6,287 bases of DNA from Burkholderiaceae bacterium (GCA_023262645.1 JALRAA010000093.1:1-6287); one strand, 5' to 3'. Counted from the first letter of the stretch, positions 1 to 6,153 are shown. Notes: generated from the sequence alone by a model not told the origin. Translations and numbers: made by a program.

Positions 1-179
1 GTTGTCGCACTGTAGATAATTTATGCTGGTTATCGGAAGCATTAATTAAATTTTGGGTTCCCGAAACATGTATCCTAGCACTGTACGGACTCCGATACAT
101 TACAATGTGCTCAAAAGATTTGTCAGAATTGAGTGATATTAACAGTGATAAGGCTATTCTGTATTATCAGAGTAAACAA
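1..179. other. AT-rich segment of unknown origin truncating the helicase gene
   Basis: By count 64 of the first 180 bases are G or C (about 36%), against 35 of 60 in the next 60 bases, so composition changes sharply at the point where helicase homology stops (about 175-181). No transposase, integrase or known terminal inverted repeat is recognisable. One plus-strand frame is open from the window edge (position 3) through an ATG at 105 to a stop at 297-299. Its last 40 or so codons are only the antisense of the helicase, so it may be the tail of a foreign gene fused across the junction. A minus-strand frame is also open from about 163 to the left edge, with an ATG at 98-100. I recognise neither product and would not annotate either as a gene. 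Candidates are the end of an insertion sequence or island, a genomic rearrangement, or a misjoined contig end. Confidence 0.6.
68..100. repeat. Imperfect inverted repeat in the AT-rich segment
   Basis: Arms ATGTATC (68-74) and GATACAT (94-100) are perfect complements. A second, overlapping near-palindrome GTACGGACTCCGATAC (83-98) has CGGA/TCCG at its centre and a single extra A. The two foldings compete. It could be an operator, an attachment or recombination site, or chance. It is not followed by a T-run on either strand, so it is not an intrinsic terminator. Confidence 0.4.
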
Positions 180-822
180 AATCGAGCAATCGTCCCGGTG
201 TGGCCACCACCAAATCGGCGTTGTGCAAACGCGCAATCTGCAAGGGGTATGGCATACCGCCCACCACACAAGCAACGCGCAAACCTTTGCAATGTTTGAC
301 CAAATCGATGGCATCTTTGGCCACTTGTTGCGCCAACTCGCGTGTGGGACACAACACCAAGGCACTGGGGAAAGCAGGCTTCACATGGCGCATATCGGTG
401 GGATTTTTGCGGCGCGGTTTTTTAGGCAACTCTTCACCGTTGGCCTTGGCCTGCTCTACCTTTAATGCCCATGCTTTGGCTTCTTTTTGCTCTACAGCCT
501 GACGCTCTATCAAAATAGTGTGCAACACAGGCAACAAAAAAGCGGCGGTCTTGCCACTGCCGGTTTGGCTAGAGACCAACAAATCATTGGCAGGTTTGTC
601 CGCGTTGTCTTGCAGCGCCAAAGGTATGGCGCGCCATTGGACGTCGGTGGGTTGTGTGAAGTTAAAGTCATGCACAGCAGCCAGCAATTCTTTGGCCAAG
701 CCCATTTGGGCAAATGCATTGGGCACGGCAGCGGCTTGGGGAAGCGCGCTGTGGGTGGAAGGAAGTTCGTGGGCTGACTCGTCGCGTGCGTCAGCGGGGG
801 AATGCAAATTCAAATCGTCCAT
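154..822 (-). pseudogene. DEAD-box ATP-dependent RNA helicase, truncated (N-terminal half only)
   Basis: This is the front of a DEAD-box helicase of the RhlE-like type, which unwinds RNA duplexes using ATP in ribosome assembly or RNA turnover. From the ATG at 820-822 the frame gives 222 residues; a GTG at 838-840 is in frame but less likely. Visible in order are an upstream aromatic and Q motif ending in PTDVQ (about residues 38-62), motif I SSQTGSGKT (84-92), a charged Lys/Glu-rich insert (about 107-145), motif Ia PTRELAQQ (159-166), the GG pair (188-189) and motif Ib ATPGRLLD (207-214). After residue 214 the family sequence stops, 8 unrelated residues follow, and a stop comes at 154-156. 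The DEAD motif, the SAT motif and the whole second RecA-like domain are missing, although full-length members exceed 400 residues. It cannot hydrolyse ATP normally and is most likely a pseudogene created by the junction near 180. It lies downstream of orn on the same strand with a 211-base gap. Confidence 0.85.
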
Positions 823-988
823 TGTGTTTTTGGCCCACACCCATCAAGGTGAGGCTGCTCCGTTTAAAAGTTTGAAAAACATCAACCTTCAAACAAAGCA
901 TGCTGCAAAAAACTGCAACGCGGCTCAAAGAGAACCCAAGGTGTGAAGAGGATGTAGCTGGGTTGCACCAAAAAGCGCAACTAGGGGT

Positions 989-1019
989 ATTCTCGCACGA
1001 AAAGCGGATGCTGTTGCAA
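989..1019 (-). promoter_or_regulatory. Possible promoter for the helicase gene
   Basis: On the minus strand a GAGAAT hexamer (989-994; 4 of 6 matches to TATAAT) is preceded by TGC (995-997), which is the extended -10 arrangement. A TTGCAA (1014-1019; 4 of 6 to TTGACA) lies 19 bases further upstream, a longer spacer than ideal. It sits in the gap between orn and the helicase, about 165 bases before the helicase ATG. It is supported by motif resemblance only. Confidence 0.3.
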
Positions 1020-1033
1020 AAAATTGTGTGGAC

Positions 1034-1619
1034 TTACAGTTTCAAAAAGTGCTCGCGATAGTGCGCAAGTTCGTCTATCGACTCATGCACATCTGCCAAC
1101 GCAGTATGGCTTTGCTGTTTTTTGAAGCTGTTGTAGACCTCGGGCTTCCAACGCTTTGACAATTCCTTCAAAGTGCTGACATCGAGGTTGCGGTAATGAA
1201 AGAAAGCCTCCAAACGCGGCATGTAGGCGGCCAGAAAACGCCGGTCCTGCCCAATCGTGTTGCCACATGGGGGCTACCCCTTTGCTGACATATCGCTTCA
1301 TAAAGTCGATCAGCACGTCTTCTGCTTGGGCCTCTGTCACTTCAGAGGCTTTGACCTTGTCAATCAAACCGCTTTTACCGTGTGTGCCCTTGTTCCAAGC
1401 GTCCATGCCGGCCAGTAGCGCATCGCTTTGGTGAATCACGATCACCGGGCCTTCAATGCGAGGCGAAAGATCTGGCCCGGTCACTACGATGGCGATTTCC
1501 AACAACCTTTCACGCTCAGGGTCGAGCCCTGACATTTCACAATCCAACCAAACCAGGTTGTTGTCGTTTTTGGCAAGTTCGAGGGTGTCCGTGGCAGCTG
1601 GGGTGGGGTGATTGGTCAT
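1034..1619 (-). pseudogene. orn: Oligoribonuclease Orn (3'-5' exoribonuclease), frameshifted
   Basis: Orn is a DEDDh-family exonuclease that degrades 2-5 nt RNAs (and pGpG) to mononucleotides; in E. coli it is essential. Both halves match the family closely but lie in different frames. The first frame runs from the ATG at 1617-1619 to residue 118 (the ATG at 1266-1268) and carries catalytic Asp26 and Glu28 in WLDCEMSGLDPE. The second starts at GGC (1262-1264) and carries Asp126 in GNTIGQDRRF and His172/Asp177 near the C-terminus, ending YREHFLKL at 1034. Relative to the family, ATG-TGT-GGC has become ATG-T-GGC: two bases are missing in a short TG repeat and the conserved Cys codon is lost. 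Repaired, the protein would be 195 residues (E. coli Orn is 181). Unrepaired, it is 178 residues with about 60 wrong ones and lacks three of five catalytic residues. It may be a sequencing error, since conservation on both sides looks intact, or a very recent mutation. It is divergent from the M48 protease gene. Confidence 0.9.
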
Positions 1620-1645
1620 CCGGTCATTGTCCCTCAAGCGCACAC

Positions 1646-1661
1646 TGATTAGGCCTTATCA
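1646..1661. repeat. 16-bp near-palindrome in the orn / M48 intergenic region
   Basis: TGATTAGGCCTTATCA differs from its own reverse complement at only the two positions flanking the AGGCCT core. It lies 27 bases upstream of the orn ATG and about 75 bases upstream of the M48 start, so it could be an operator acting on the divergent genes or part of the orn leader. No family-specific regulator motif is recognised. Confidence 0.35.
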
Positions 1662-1724
1662 ACGAAAATAACCGCTTGCTTGCATCGCGTGAAACTACCC
1701 CGCAGATGCAAATGTGCAAACCTC

Positions 1725-1730
1725 TACACT
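1725..1730 (+). promoter_or_regulatory. Putative -10 box for the M48 protease / rsgA pair
   Basis: TACACT matches TATAAT at 4 of 6 positions. No good -35 hexamer is seen 16-18 bases upstream. The six bases after it lead straight to the ATG at 1737, so a start seven bases downstream of the box would fall on the A of that ATG and give a leaderless or nearly leaderless mRNA. There is no purine-rich Shine-Dalgarno sequence before either ATG (1737 or 1749). Confidence 0.35.
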
Positions 1731-1736
1731 TCTCCC

Positions 1737-2993
1737 ATGATCTCTCCTATGAATTTCACCCTTTTGTTCGCCGTGATGTTGTTGGTTAATTTGCTGCTCA
1801 AGCTGTGGCTGGCCAACCGACAAATTCGCCATGTGGCCAACCACCGCGCCGAAGTCCCCGCCGATTTCGCGCAATCCATCACGCTGCCCACCCATCAAAA
1901 AGCAGCCGATTACACCTTGGCCAAATTGCGACTGGGCCATTGGGATTTGGCACTGGATGCCTTGGTGTTGCTGGGCTGGACCTTGCTGGGCGGTTTGAGC
2001 TTGCTCGATCAATGGTTGATGGACCTGATGGGCCCAGGCATGTTGCAACAACTGGTGTTGGTAGCTGGCTTCATGCTGATCACGGGCGCTTTGAATTTGC
2101 CCATTTCTTATTACCAAACATTTCACCTCGAACAACGCTTTGGGTTCAACAACATGACGATTGGACTGTGGCTGAGCGACCTGGTCAAAAGCACCTTGGT
2201 GGGTGCGGTGCTGGGTATGCCGCTGGTCTGGGCCGTGTTGCAGTTGATGGAATCAGGCGGTGGCCTCTGGTGGTTGTGGGCGTGGGCATTGCTGGTGGCT
2301 TACCAAGTGTTTGTGATGTGGATCGCACCCAACTTCATCATGCCGCTGTTCAACAAATTCCAACCTTTGGAAGACGCCGAACTCAAAGATCGTGTGAATC
2401 GCTTGATGCAACGCACCGGCTTTCAATCCGATGGTTTTTTTGTGATGGACGGTAGCCGTCGCTCCGCCCACTCGAATGCATTTTTCACTGGCTTGGGCAA
2501 ACAAAAGCGGGTGGTGTTTTTCGACACCTTGCTCAAGCAACTCAACGCCAGCGAAATGGAAGCGGTTTTGGCCCATGAACTCGGCCACGCCAAGCTCAAC
2601 CATATCCCCAAGTCGTTGCTCAGAAGCTTTTTGGTCACGCTGGTCGGCATGGCCGCATTGGGTTGGCTCAGCACGCAAGTGTGGTTTTACCAAGGGCTGG
2701 GGGTCATGCCGCATGCGCTTTCAGAAAACAATGCATTGGCTTTGTTGTTGTTCATGCAGGTCGTGCCATTGTTGACCTTCATCACCACCCCGTTGCGCGC
2801 TGCCCGCTCTCGCAAACACGAATTTGAAGCGGATGCATTTGCCAGCGAACATGCCAATGCAGCTGACTTGCGCCAAGCTTTGATCAAGCTGTACCAAGAC
2901 AATGCTTCCACTCTCACGCCAGACCCGCTGTACGTGGCGTTCTACCATTCGCACCCGCCAGCATCGCAACGTCTGGCCAAACTGGCTTCATGA
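1737..2993 (+). CDS. M48 family zinc metalloprotease, Ste24-like, integral membrane
   Basis: This is a membrane-embedded gluzincin of the Ste24 (CAAX protease 1-like) branch of M48. Bacterial members are thought to take part in membrane-protein quality control, but the substrate of this one is unknown. The product is 418 residues from the ATG at 1737 (414 from 1749). There are hydrophobic spans at the N-terminus (about residues 5-22), around 70-120 and 150-200, and two more after the active site (about 300-320 and 335-355). The Ste24-type N-domain signature around FGFNNMTIGLWLSD is present. The active site is HELGH (His280, Glu281, His284). The third zinc ligand is expected in EFEAD (Glu362). 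The C-terminus has the family's HSHPP block. An in-frame TTG at 1680 would add 19 residues of polar, uncharacteristic sequence and is rejected. The gene overlaps rsgA by ATGA (2990-2993), so the two are probably co-transcribed and translationally coupled. HtpX is the alternative M48 branch, but the large N-domain and HSHPP block favour Ste24. Confidence 0.92.
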   Translation: MISPMNFTLLFAVMLLVNLLLKLWLANRQIRHVANHRAEVPADFAQSITLPTHQKAADYTLAKLRLGHWDLALDALVLLGWTLLGGLSLLDQWLMDLMGPGMLQQLVLVAGFMLITGALNLPISYYQTFHLEQRFGFNNMTIGLWLSDLVKSTLVGAVLGMPLVWAVLQLMESGGGLWWLWAWALLVAYQVFVMWIAPNFIMPLFNKFQPLEDAELKDRVNRLMQRTGFQSDGFFVMDGSRRSAHSNAFFTGLGKQKRVVFFDTLLKQLNASEMEAVLAHELGHAKLNHIPKSLLRSFLVTLVGMAALGWLSTQVWFYQGLGVMPHALSENNALALLLFMQVVPLLTFITTPLRAARSRKHEFEADAFASEHANAADLRQALIKLYQDNASTLTPDPLYVAFYHSHPPASQRLAKLAS

Positions 2994-3883
2994 CACAAAC
3001 CGGCCGTGTGGTTGCCAGCCACGGCAGGCATGTGGTGGTCGAGGACAACGAAGGAAATCGACGCATCTGCCATCCACGCGGCAAAAAAAACCAAGCTGTG
3101 GTCGGCGACTGGGTCCAGTGGCTGGCCAGTGAGGACGAAGGCAGTATCGAGTCTGTCGACACACGCAAAAATTTGTTTTACCGGCAAGACGACATTCGCA
3201 CCAAGTCATTTGCCGCCAATTTAGACCAGGTGCTGGTGTTGGTCGCCGCAGAGCCTGAATTTTCACAAAGCCAAGTCGCACGCGCATTGATAGCGGCTGA
3301 GCATGCGGGCATTCGCAGTCTGATCGTTTTGAACAAGCAAGACTTGCGCGAAGCCTTTGACAAAGCCTGGGCGCGTTTGGCGCCTTACAGAGCGTTTGGC
3401 GTCAGCGTCTTGCCCTTGGGTTTGCGCCAACTTGAAGACCCCTTGCTGGCTTTGCGCGCTGAGTTGCACCACCGGGTCACGTTGGTACTGGGCCCCTCGG
3501 GCGCAGGCAAAAGCACATTGATCAACCGATTGGTACCTGCAGCCAACGCCACAACCAACATCATTTCGAAAGCCTTGAACAGCGGCAAGCACACCACCAC
3601 ATCCACGACTTGGTACTGGGTTGACTCAGAAAAATCGACCGCGTTGCTGGATTCGCCGGGATTTCAAGAATTTGGCTTGAACCATATCGCCGCGACAGAC
3701 TTGGCGACTTGCATGCCGGATATTCGACCGTTCAAAGACGACTGCAAGTTTTACAACTGCACCCATGTGCACGAACCCGAGTGCGGCGTGCGTCGCGCGT
3801 TGAAAGCCGGTGACATCGACGCAGGTCGCTACAAAATTTATGGGGAATTGTTCGCCGAATTGTCTGCGCCCAAACATTATTGA
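2990..3883 (+). CDS. rsgA: Ribosome small-subunit-dependent GTPase A
   Basis: RsgA (YjeQ/YloQ) is a circularly permuted GTPase that checks late 30S maturation and releases from the subunit after GTP hydrolysis. The 297-residue product has an N-terminal OB-fold (about 1-70), then GTPase motifs in the permuted order: G4 NKQD (115-118), G1 GPSGAGKS (168-175), HTTT (201-204, G2) and G3 DSPG (221-224). A C-terminal zinc finger follows with Cys252, Cys257, His259 and Cys265. All key residues are present. The start is fixed by the ATGA overlap with the preceding protease stop. The gene ends 13 bases before the end of the convergent membrane-protein gene, and no hairpin terminator is seen in that gap. 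Length is normal for beta-proteobacterial members. Confidence 0.97.
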   Translation: MTQTGRVVASHGRHVVVEDNEGNRRICHPRGKKNQAVVGDWVQWLASEDEGSIESVDTRKNLFYRQDDIRTKSFAANLDQVLVLVAAEPEFSQSQVARALIAAEHAGIRSLIVLNKQDLREAFDKAWARLAPYRAFGVSVLPLGLRQLEDPLLALRAELHHRVTLVLGPSGAGKSTLINRLVPAANATTNIISKALNSGKHTTTSTTWYWVDSEKSTALLDSPGFQEFGLNHIAATDLATCMPDIRPFKDDCKFYNCTHVHEPECGVRRALKAGDIDAGRYKIYGELFAELSAPKHY

Positions 3884-3896
3884 GGGCGGGTTAAAT

Positions 3897-4871
3897 TCAA
3901 CCGACCATGCGCGCCAGGGTGAGCAAAGCCAGCAGCAACATCCACATCACCACTGCCCGCCAAACCAAACCGACCATGCTGCGCAGGTGAGAAAACTCGG
4001 GTTCACGGCCCGCCGTAGGAGGCACCATGTCATCGATGTCATTGAACTCTGTGGACTCAAAACCCGCCACCGATCCGCCTAACCGAACGTTGATCGCGCC
4101 CGAAGTCGCCGCCAAGACAACACCATCGTTGGGATGCTGAAACTGATCGGCTTGTTGGCGCCACGCGTCAACCGCATCCTCAAAATTACCGACCACGGCA
4201 AAAGACAGCCCTGTGAGCCGAGCCGGTAACCAGTCCACCCGATACCAAGCACTGGCGCTGACCGATTGAAGCGCCTCGCTGGTGTGCGGACCGTCGTCTG
4301 CTGTCGATGGTTTTTGTTCACCCCAGGCAGAGAAAAGCAACGCTGATAAACGAAACAGCAGTGCGCCCACGGGCCCCAAGCCCACGGCGGCGAGTAAGGA
4401 AAACCAAGCCACCACGCCAAACACATGCCTGTGCGCTGCAAGGGCTGAATGCTCAATCACATGGCGGATGATTTCTGTGCGGGTCATCGACAGATCCGCA
4501 TCACCCTGCCATTCACGCAAGAGTTCTCTGGCGGTCATGTCGTCACCGGTCGCCAACGCATCCCGAATGCCCGTGAAATGGTGGCTGAATCGGCGAAAAC
4601 CCAACGTGGCATACAGCACAGCAAGGTTCCACAGCATGGCAAATACCCAACCCATGGCGAGCATCAACCACCAATGCACCGCAACCACCAAAACGCAAGG
4701 CACCCCAACCGCCACCACCCAAGCGGTCCAAGCATGTCTTCGGTCACCTGCGTCCAGGTTGTCTTTGAGCCAGTCTGCCCAACTGTGAAATGCCCGCTCA
4801 AGACCGTGCCCAGAGGCCAACGGCCTGACCTGTTCCAGCAAAAAAGCGAAAAGCAACGAGAGAAAACTCAT
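3897..4871 (-). CDS. CobD/CbiB-like integral membrane protein
   Basis: The 324-residue product belongs to the CobD/CbiB (AmpE-like) membrane family. CobD/CbiB proper joins the aminopropanol arm to adenosylcobyric acid in cobalamin synthesis, and AmpE is linked to beta-lactamase induction. There is no cobalamin gene nearby, so its role here is uncertain and I would not call it a B12 enzyme. Seen in the sequence: a start with the hydrophobic SFLSLLFAFLLEQVRPL segment, membrane spans at about 48-90, 150-180 and 300-322, a long polar stretch (185-300), and the family block VGNFEDAVDAWR (about 227-238). The ATG at 4869-4871 follows the CoA pyrophosphatase stop by 16 bases with no clear Shine-Dalgarno sequence, which suggests co-transcription with that gene. 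Confidence 0.85.
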   Translation of the reverse strand: MSFLSLLFAFLLEQVRPLASGHGLERAFHSWADWLKDNLDAGDRRHAWTAWVVAVGVPCVLVVAVHWWLMLAMGWVFAMLWNLAVLYATLGFRRFSHHFTGIRDALATGDDMTARELLREWQGDADLSMTRTEIIRHVIEHSALAAHRHVFGVVAWFSLLAAVGLGPVGALLFRLSALLFSAWGEQKPSTADDGPHTSEALQSVSASAWYRVDWLPARLTGLSFAVVGNFEDAVDAWRQQADQFQHPNDGVVLAATSGAINVRLGGSVAGFESTEFNDIDDMVPPTAGREPEFSHLRSMVGLVWRAVVMWMLLLALLTLARMVG

Positions 4872-4887
4872 GTGTCAATGATAGAAG

Positions 4888-5592
4888 TTAATCGCCAGCG
4901 CTTAAAAAATGGTAGAGGTGTCGCAAGATGCCAGCGGTTGCGCCCCAAATCAGGCGTTGTCTGTGCTCGGTGTCATAGGGCATTGAGAACCATTCGCGTG
5001 TCACGCCACGCCATTGCACGGCATGTCGGCGGTGATTGGCGGGATCCATCAAATGCGCCAGCGGCACCTCAAATACGTCAGCCACTTCCTGCGGATTGGC
5101 TGTCAATTGCATGGCCGGGTGGAGCAAGGCCACCACGGGTGTGACGCGGTAACCCGTGCCCGTGACATACACCGGCAAGCAACCCAGCACAGACACACAA
5201 TCCGGATGCAAGCCGACTTCCTCTTGCGCCTCACGCAAAGCCGTGGCGATTTCGTCTGCGTCTTGTGTGTCTTGTCGGCCACCGGGCAAAGCCACTTGCC
5301 CCGAATGCGACGACAAATGGGCGGTGCGCACGGTCAACAACACACTGGGCTGCGCACGCATCACCAACCCCAACAACACCGATGCCGGTTTGGGTGGTGC
5401 ATCGTTCCAAAGCGGTTCATGAAAAGCGGTTGCTTTGCCCAAATCAGGGCGCGCAAATCTTTGCCTGAGTGATGCTTCGCTCAATGCATGCAGCGGCACC
5501 GCTGGCAAATGGGCATCCGTACCCAGCACTTCCACATCATGCGGAGAAAAATCGGGAATTTGGGCCAATGACACGAAACGGGCTTGGGACAT
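4888..5592 (-). CDS. NUDIX CoA pyrophosphatase (NudL/PCD1-like)
   Basis: This enzyme hydrolyses CoA or oxidised CoA to 3',5'-ADP and 4'-phosphopantetheine using Mg2+ or Mn2+. The 234-residue product shows the CoA-specific motif just ahead of the Nudix box: LLTVRTAHL then SSHSGQVALPGG (residues 85-105). The Nudix box follows, with REAQEEVGL (120-128; Glu124 and Glu125 as metal ligands). The spacing between GG and RE (14 residues) is the same as in E. coli NudL. GYRVTPVVALL (148-158) is also typical. I chose the ATG at 5590-5592. An in-frame TTG at 5637 would translate through the rplS terminator hairpin and add 15 uncharacteristic residues. The chosen ATG lies only a few bases after the terminator's T-run and has no Shine-Dalgarno sequence, so how it is transcribed and initiated is unclear. 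It probably forms a unit with the downstream membrane protein. Confidence 0.93.
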   Translation of the reverse strand: MSQARFVSLAQIPDFSPHDVEVLGTDAHLPAVPLHALSEASLRQRFARPDLGKATAFHEPLWNDAPPKPASVLLGLVMRAQPSVLLTVRTAHLSSHSGQVALPGGRQDTQDADEIATALREAQEEVGLHPDCVSVLGCLPVYVTGTGYRVTPVVALLHPAMQLTANPQEVADVFEVPLAHLMDPANHRRHAVQWRGVTREWFSMPYDTEHRQRLIWGATAGILRHLYHFLSAGD

Positions 5593-5596
5593 GGTC

Positions 5597-5632
5597 AATA
5601 AAAAACCGCCACAGCTTGCACTGAGGCGGTTT
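5597..5632 (-). terminator. Intrinsic terminator of the trmD-rplS operon
   Basis: On the minus strand an 8-bp stem AAACCGCC/GGCGGTTT (5625-5632 with 5603-5610) is extended, past one A-A mismatch, by a 3-bp CAG/CTG pairing, leaving a 6-base loop. It is followed by TTTTTTATT. It begins 24 bases after the rplS stop and ends 4 bases before the CoA pyrophosphatase ATG. There is no T-run on the plus strand, so it acts in one direction. Confidence 0.92.
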
Positions 5633-5655
5633 GGCAAAACACCATCGGCTGGCGG

Positions 5656-6048
5656 TTATTCAGCGGCGGCTGCTTTGGCGGCCGGATTGGCCTTGGCAGT
5701 GAGTTTTTCTTTGATACGGGCCGACTTGCCGCTGCGCTCACGCAAATAGTAGAGCTTGGCGCGACGAACATCGCCACGACGCTTGACTTCAATGGCGGCA
5801 ATCAAGGGGCTGTAGACCTGGAAGGTCCGCTCGACGCCTTCGCCGTTGGAGATCTTGCGCACGATGAAGCTGGAGTTCAGGCCACGGTTGCGCTTGGCAA
5901 TCACCACGCCTTCAAAGGCTTGAACACGTTTGCGGCTGCCTTCCACCACATTGACGCTGACCACGACGGTGTCGCCGGGTGCAAATGCAGGGATTTTTTT
6001 GCCCATGCGGGCGATTTCTTCCTGTTCCAGGATTTGGATGAGATTCAT
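5656..6048 (-). CDS. rplS: 50S ribosomal protein L19
   Basis: L19 sits at the 30S-50S interface and helps form an intersubunit bridge. The 130-residue product matches the family throughout: N-terminal helix MNLIQILEQEEI, the PAFAPGDTVVV strand, KRVQAFEGVVIAKRNRG (about 40-56), and a C-terminal RRGDVRRAKLYYLRER block. It is longer than E. coli L19 (115 residues) because of an Ala/Lys-rich tail (about 113-130), which is common in beta-proteobacteria. The ATG at 6046-6048 is preceded by a good Shine-Dalgarno sequence, CAGAGGA (6053-6059). It is the last gene of the rpsP-rimM-trmD-rplS type operon, 120 bases after trmD and ahead of a strong terminator. Its leader is structured (see the separate entry). 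Confidence 0.98.
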   Translation of the reverse strand: MNLIQILEQEEIARMGKKIPAFAPGDTVVVSVNVVEGSRKRVQAFEGVVIAKRNRGLNSSFIVRKISNGEGVERTFQVYSPLIAAIEVKRRGDVRRAKLYYLRERSGKSARIKEKLTAKANPAAKAAAAE

Positions 6049-6052
6049 AAGG

Positions 6053-6133
6053 TCCTCTGTACGATCATGGATGCGCTACACAAAAGGCCGGTGCTTGCAC
6101 AAAGGCTGAAACACCAGGCGGCCATCCAGAGGA
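6053..6133 (-). promoter_or_regulatory. Structured rplS leader with a sequence complementary to its Shine-Dalgarno
   Basis: In the minus-strand transcript TCCTCTG (6127-6133) is perfectly complementary to CAGAGGA (6053-6059), the rplS ribosome binding site. Directly inside it, GATG (6123-6126) can pair with CATC (6070-6073) and GCCG (6119-6122) with CGGC (6087-6090). Alternatively, GGTG (6112-6115) can pair with CACC (6090-6093) to form an inner stem. The upstream arm 6119-6133 is one continuous run, while the other side is interrupted by two bulges of about 10-13 bases. The fold would hide the ribosome binding site. Pairing is by eye, without energy calculation. Confidence 0.45.
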
Positions 6134-6147
6134 TCGAAAAGCCCTCC

Positions 6148-6153
6148 ATTATA
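6148..6153 (-). promoter_or_regulatory. Perfect -10 hexamer (TATAAT) between trmD and rplS
   Basis: The minus strand reads GGTTATAATGG. A start about 7 bases downstream (near 6141) would give rplS its own mRNA with a leader of about 93 bases that begins just ahead of the complementary arm of the structured leader. No convincing -35 hexamer is seen 16-18 bases upstream (A-rich, overlapping the trmD stop). A small CCAGC-TCT-GCTGG hairpin (6155-6167) fills the spacer. Confidence 0.4.

Noticed and set aside
154..181. Intein or group II intron interrupting the helicase
   Set aside because: No intron GTGYG 5' end or intein Cys/Ser start is found at the junction, and in-frame stops follow at once. 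The other side of any insertion is not in the window.
901..1031. Repeated GCAAAAA-type motifs in the orn-helicase gap (near 904, 965 and 1015)
   Set aside because: The copies are short, irregular in spacing and not identical. The GTTGC/GCAAC hairpin at 963-981 has no T-run, so it is not called as a terminator.
1260..1270. Programmed +1 frameshift in orn
   Set aside because: No recognised slippery codon, stop codon or stimulatory element is seen at the site, and skipping one base would omit the conserved Cys. A simple two-base deletion or sequencing error explains it better.
1680..1736. TTG start giving a 437-residue M48 protease
   Set aside because: The extra 19 residues are polar and unlike the hydrophobic N-terminus expected, and the stretch overlaps the putative promoter.
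3886..3902. GGTTAAATTCAACC near-palindrome resembling integron attC core ends
   Set aside because: It is only 14 bases long, with overlapping halves and no paired outer sites. It lies between two ordinary convergent genes, so chance is the likelier explanation.
4282..5144. Long plus-strand open frames (4282-4788 and 4449-5144)
   Set aside because: They lie antisense to the CobD/CbiB-like gene and the CoA pyrophosphatase, whose minus-strand products have clear family motifs. The plus-strand translations show low-complexity, non-family sequence.
5593..5637. TTG start giving a 249-residue CoA pyrophosphatase
   Set aside because: The extension is encoded by the rplS terminator hairpin and T-run, so it is a by-product of that structure.
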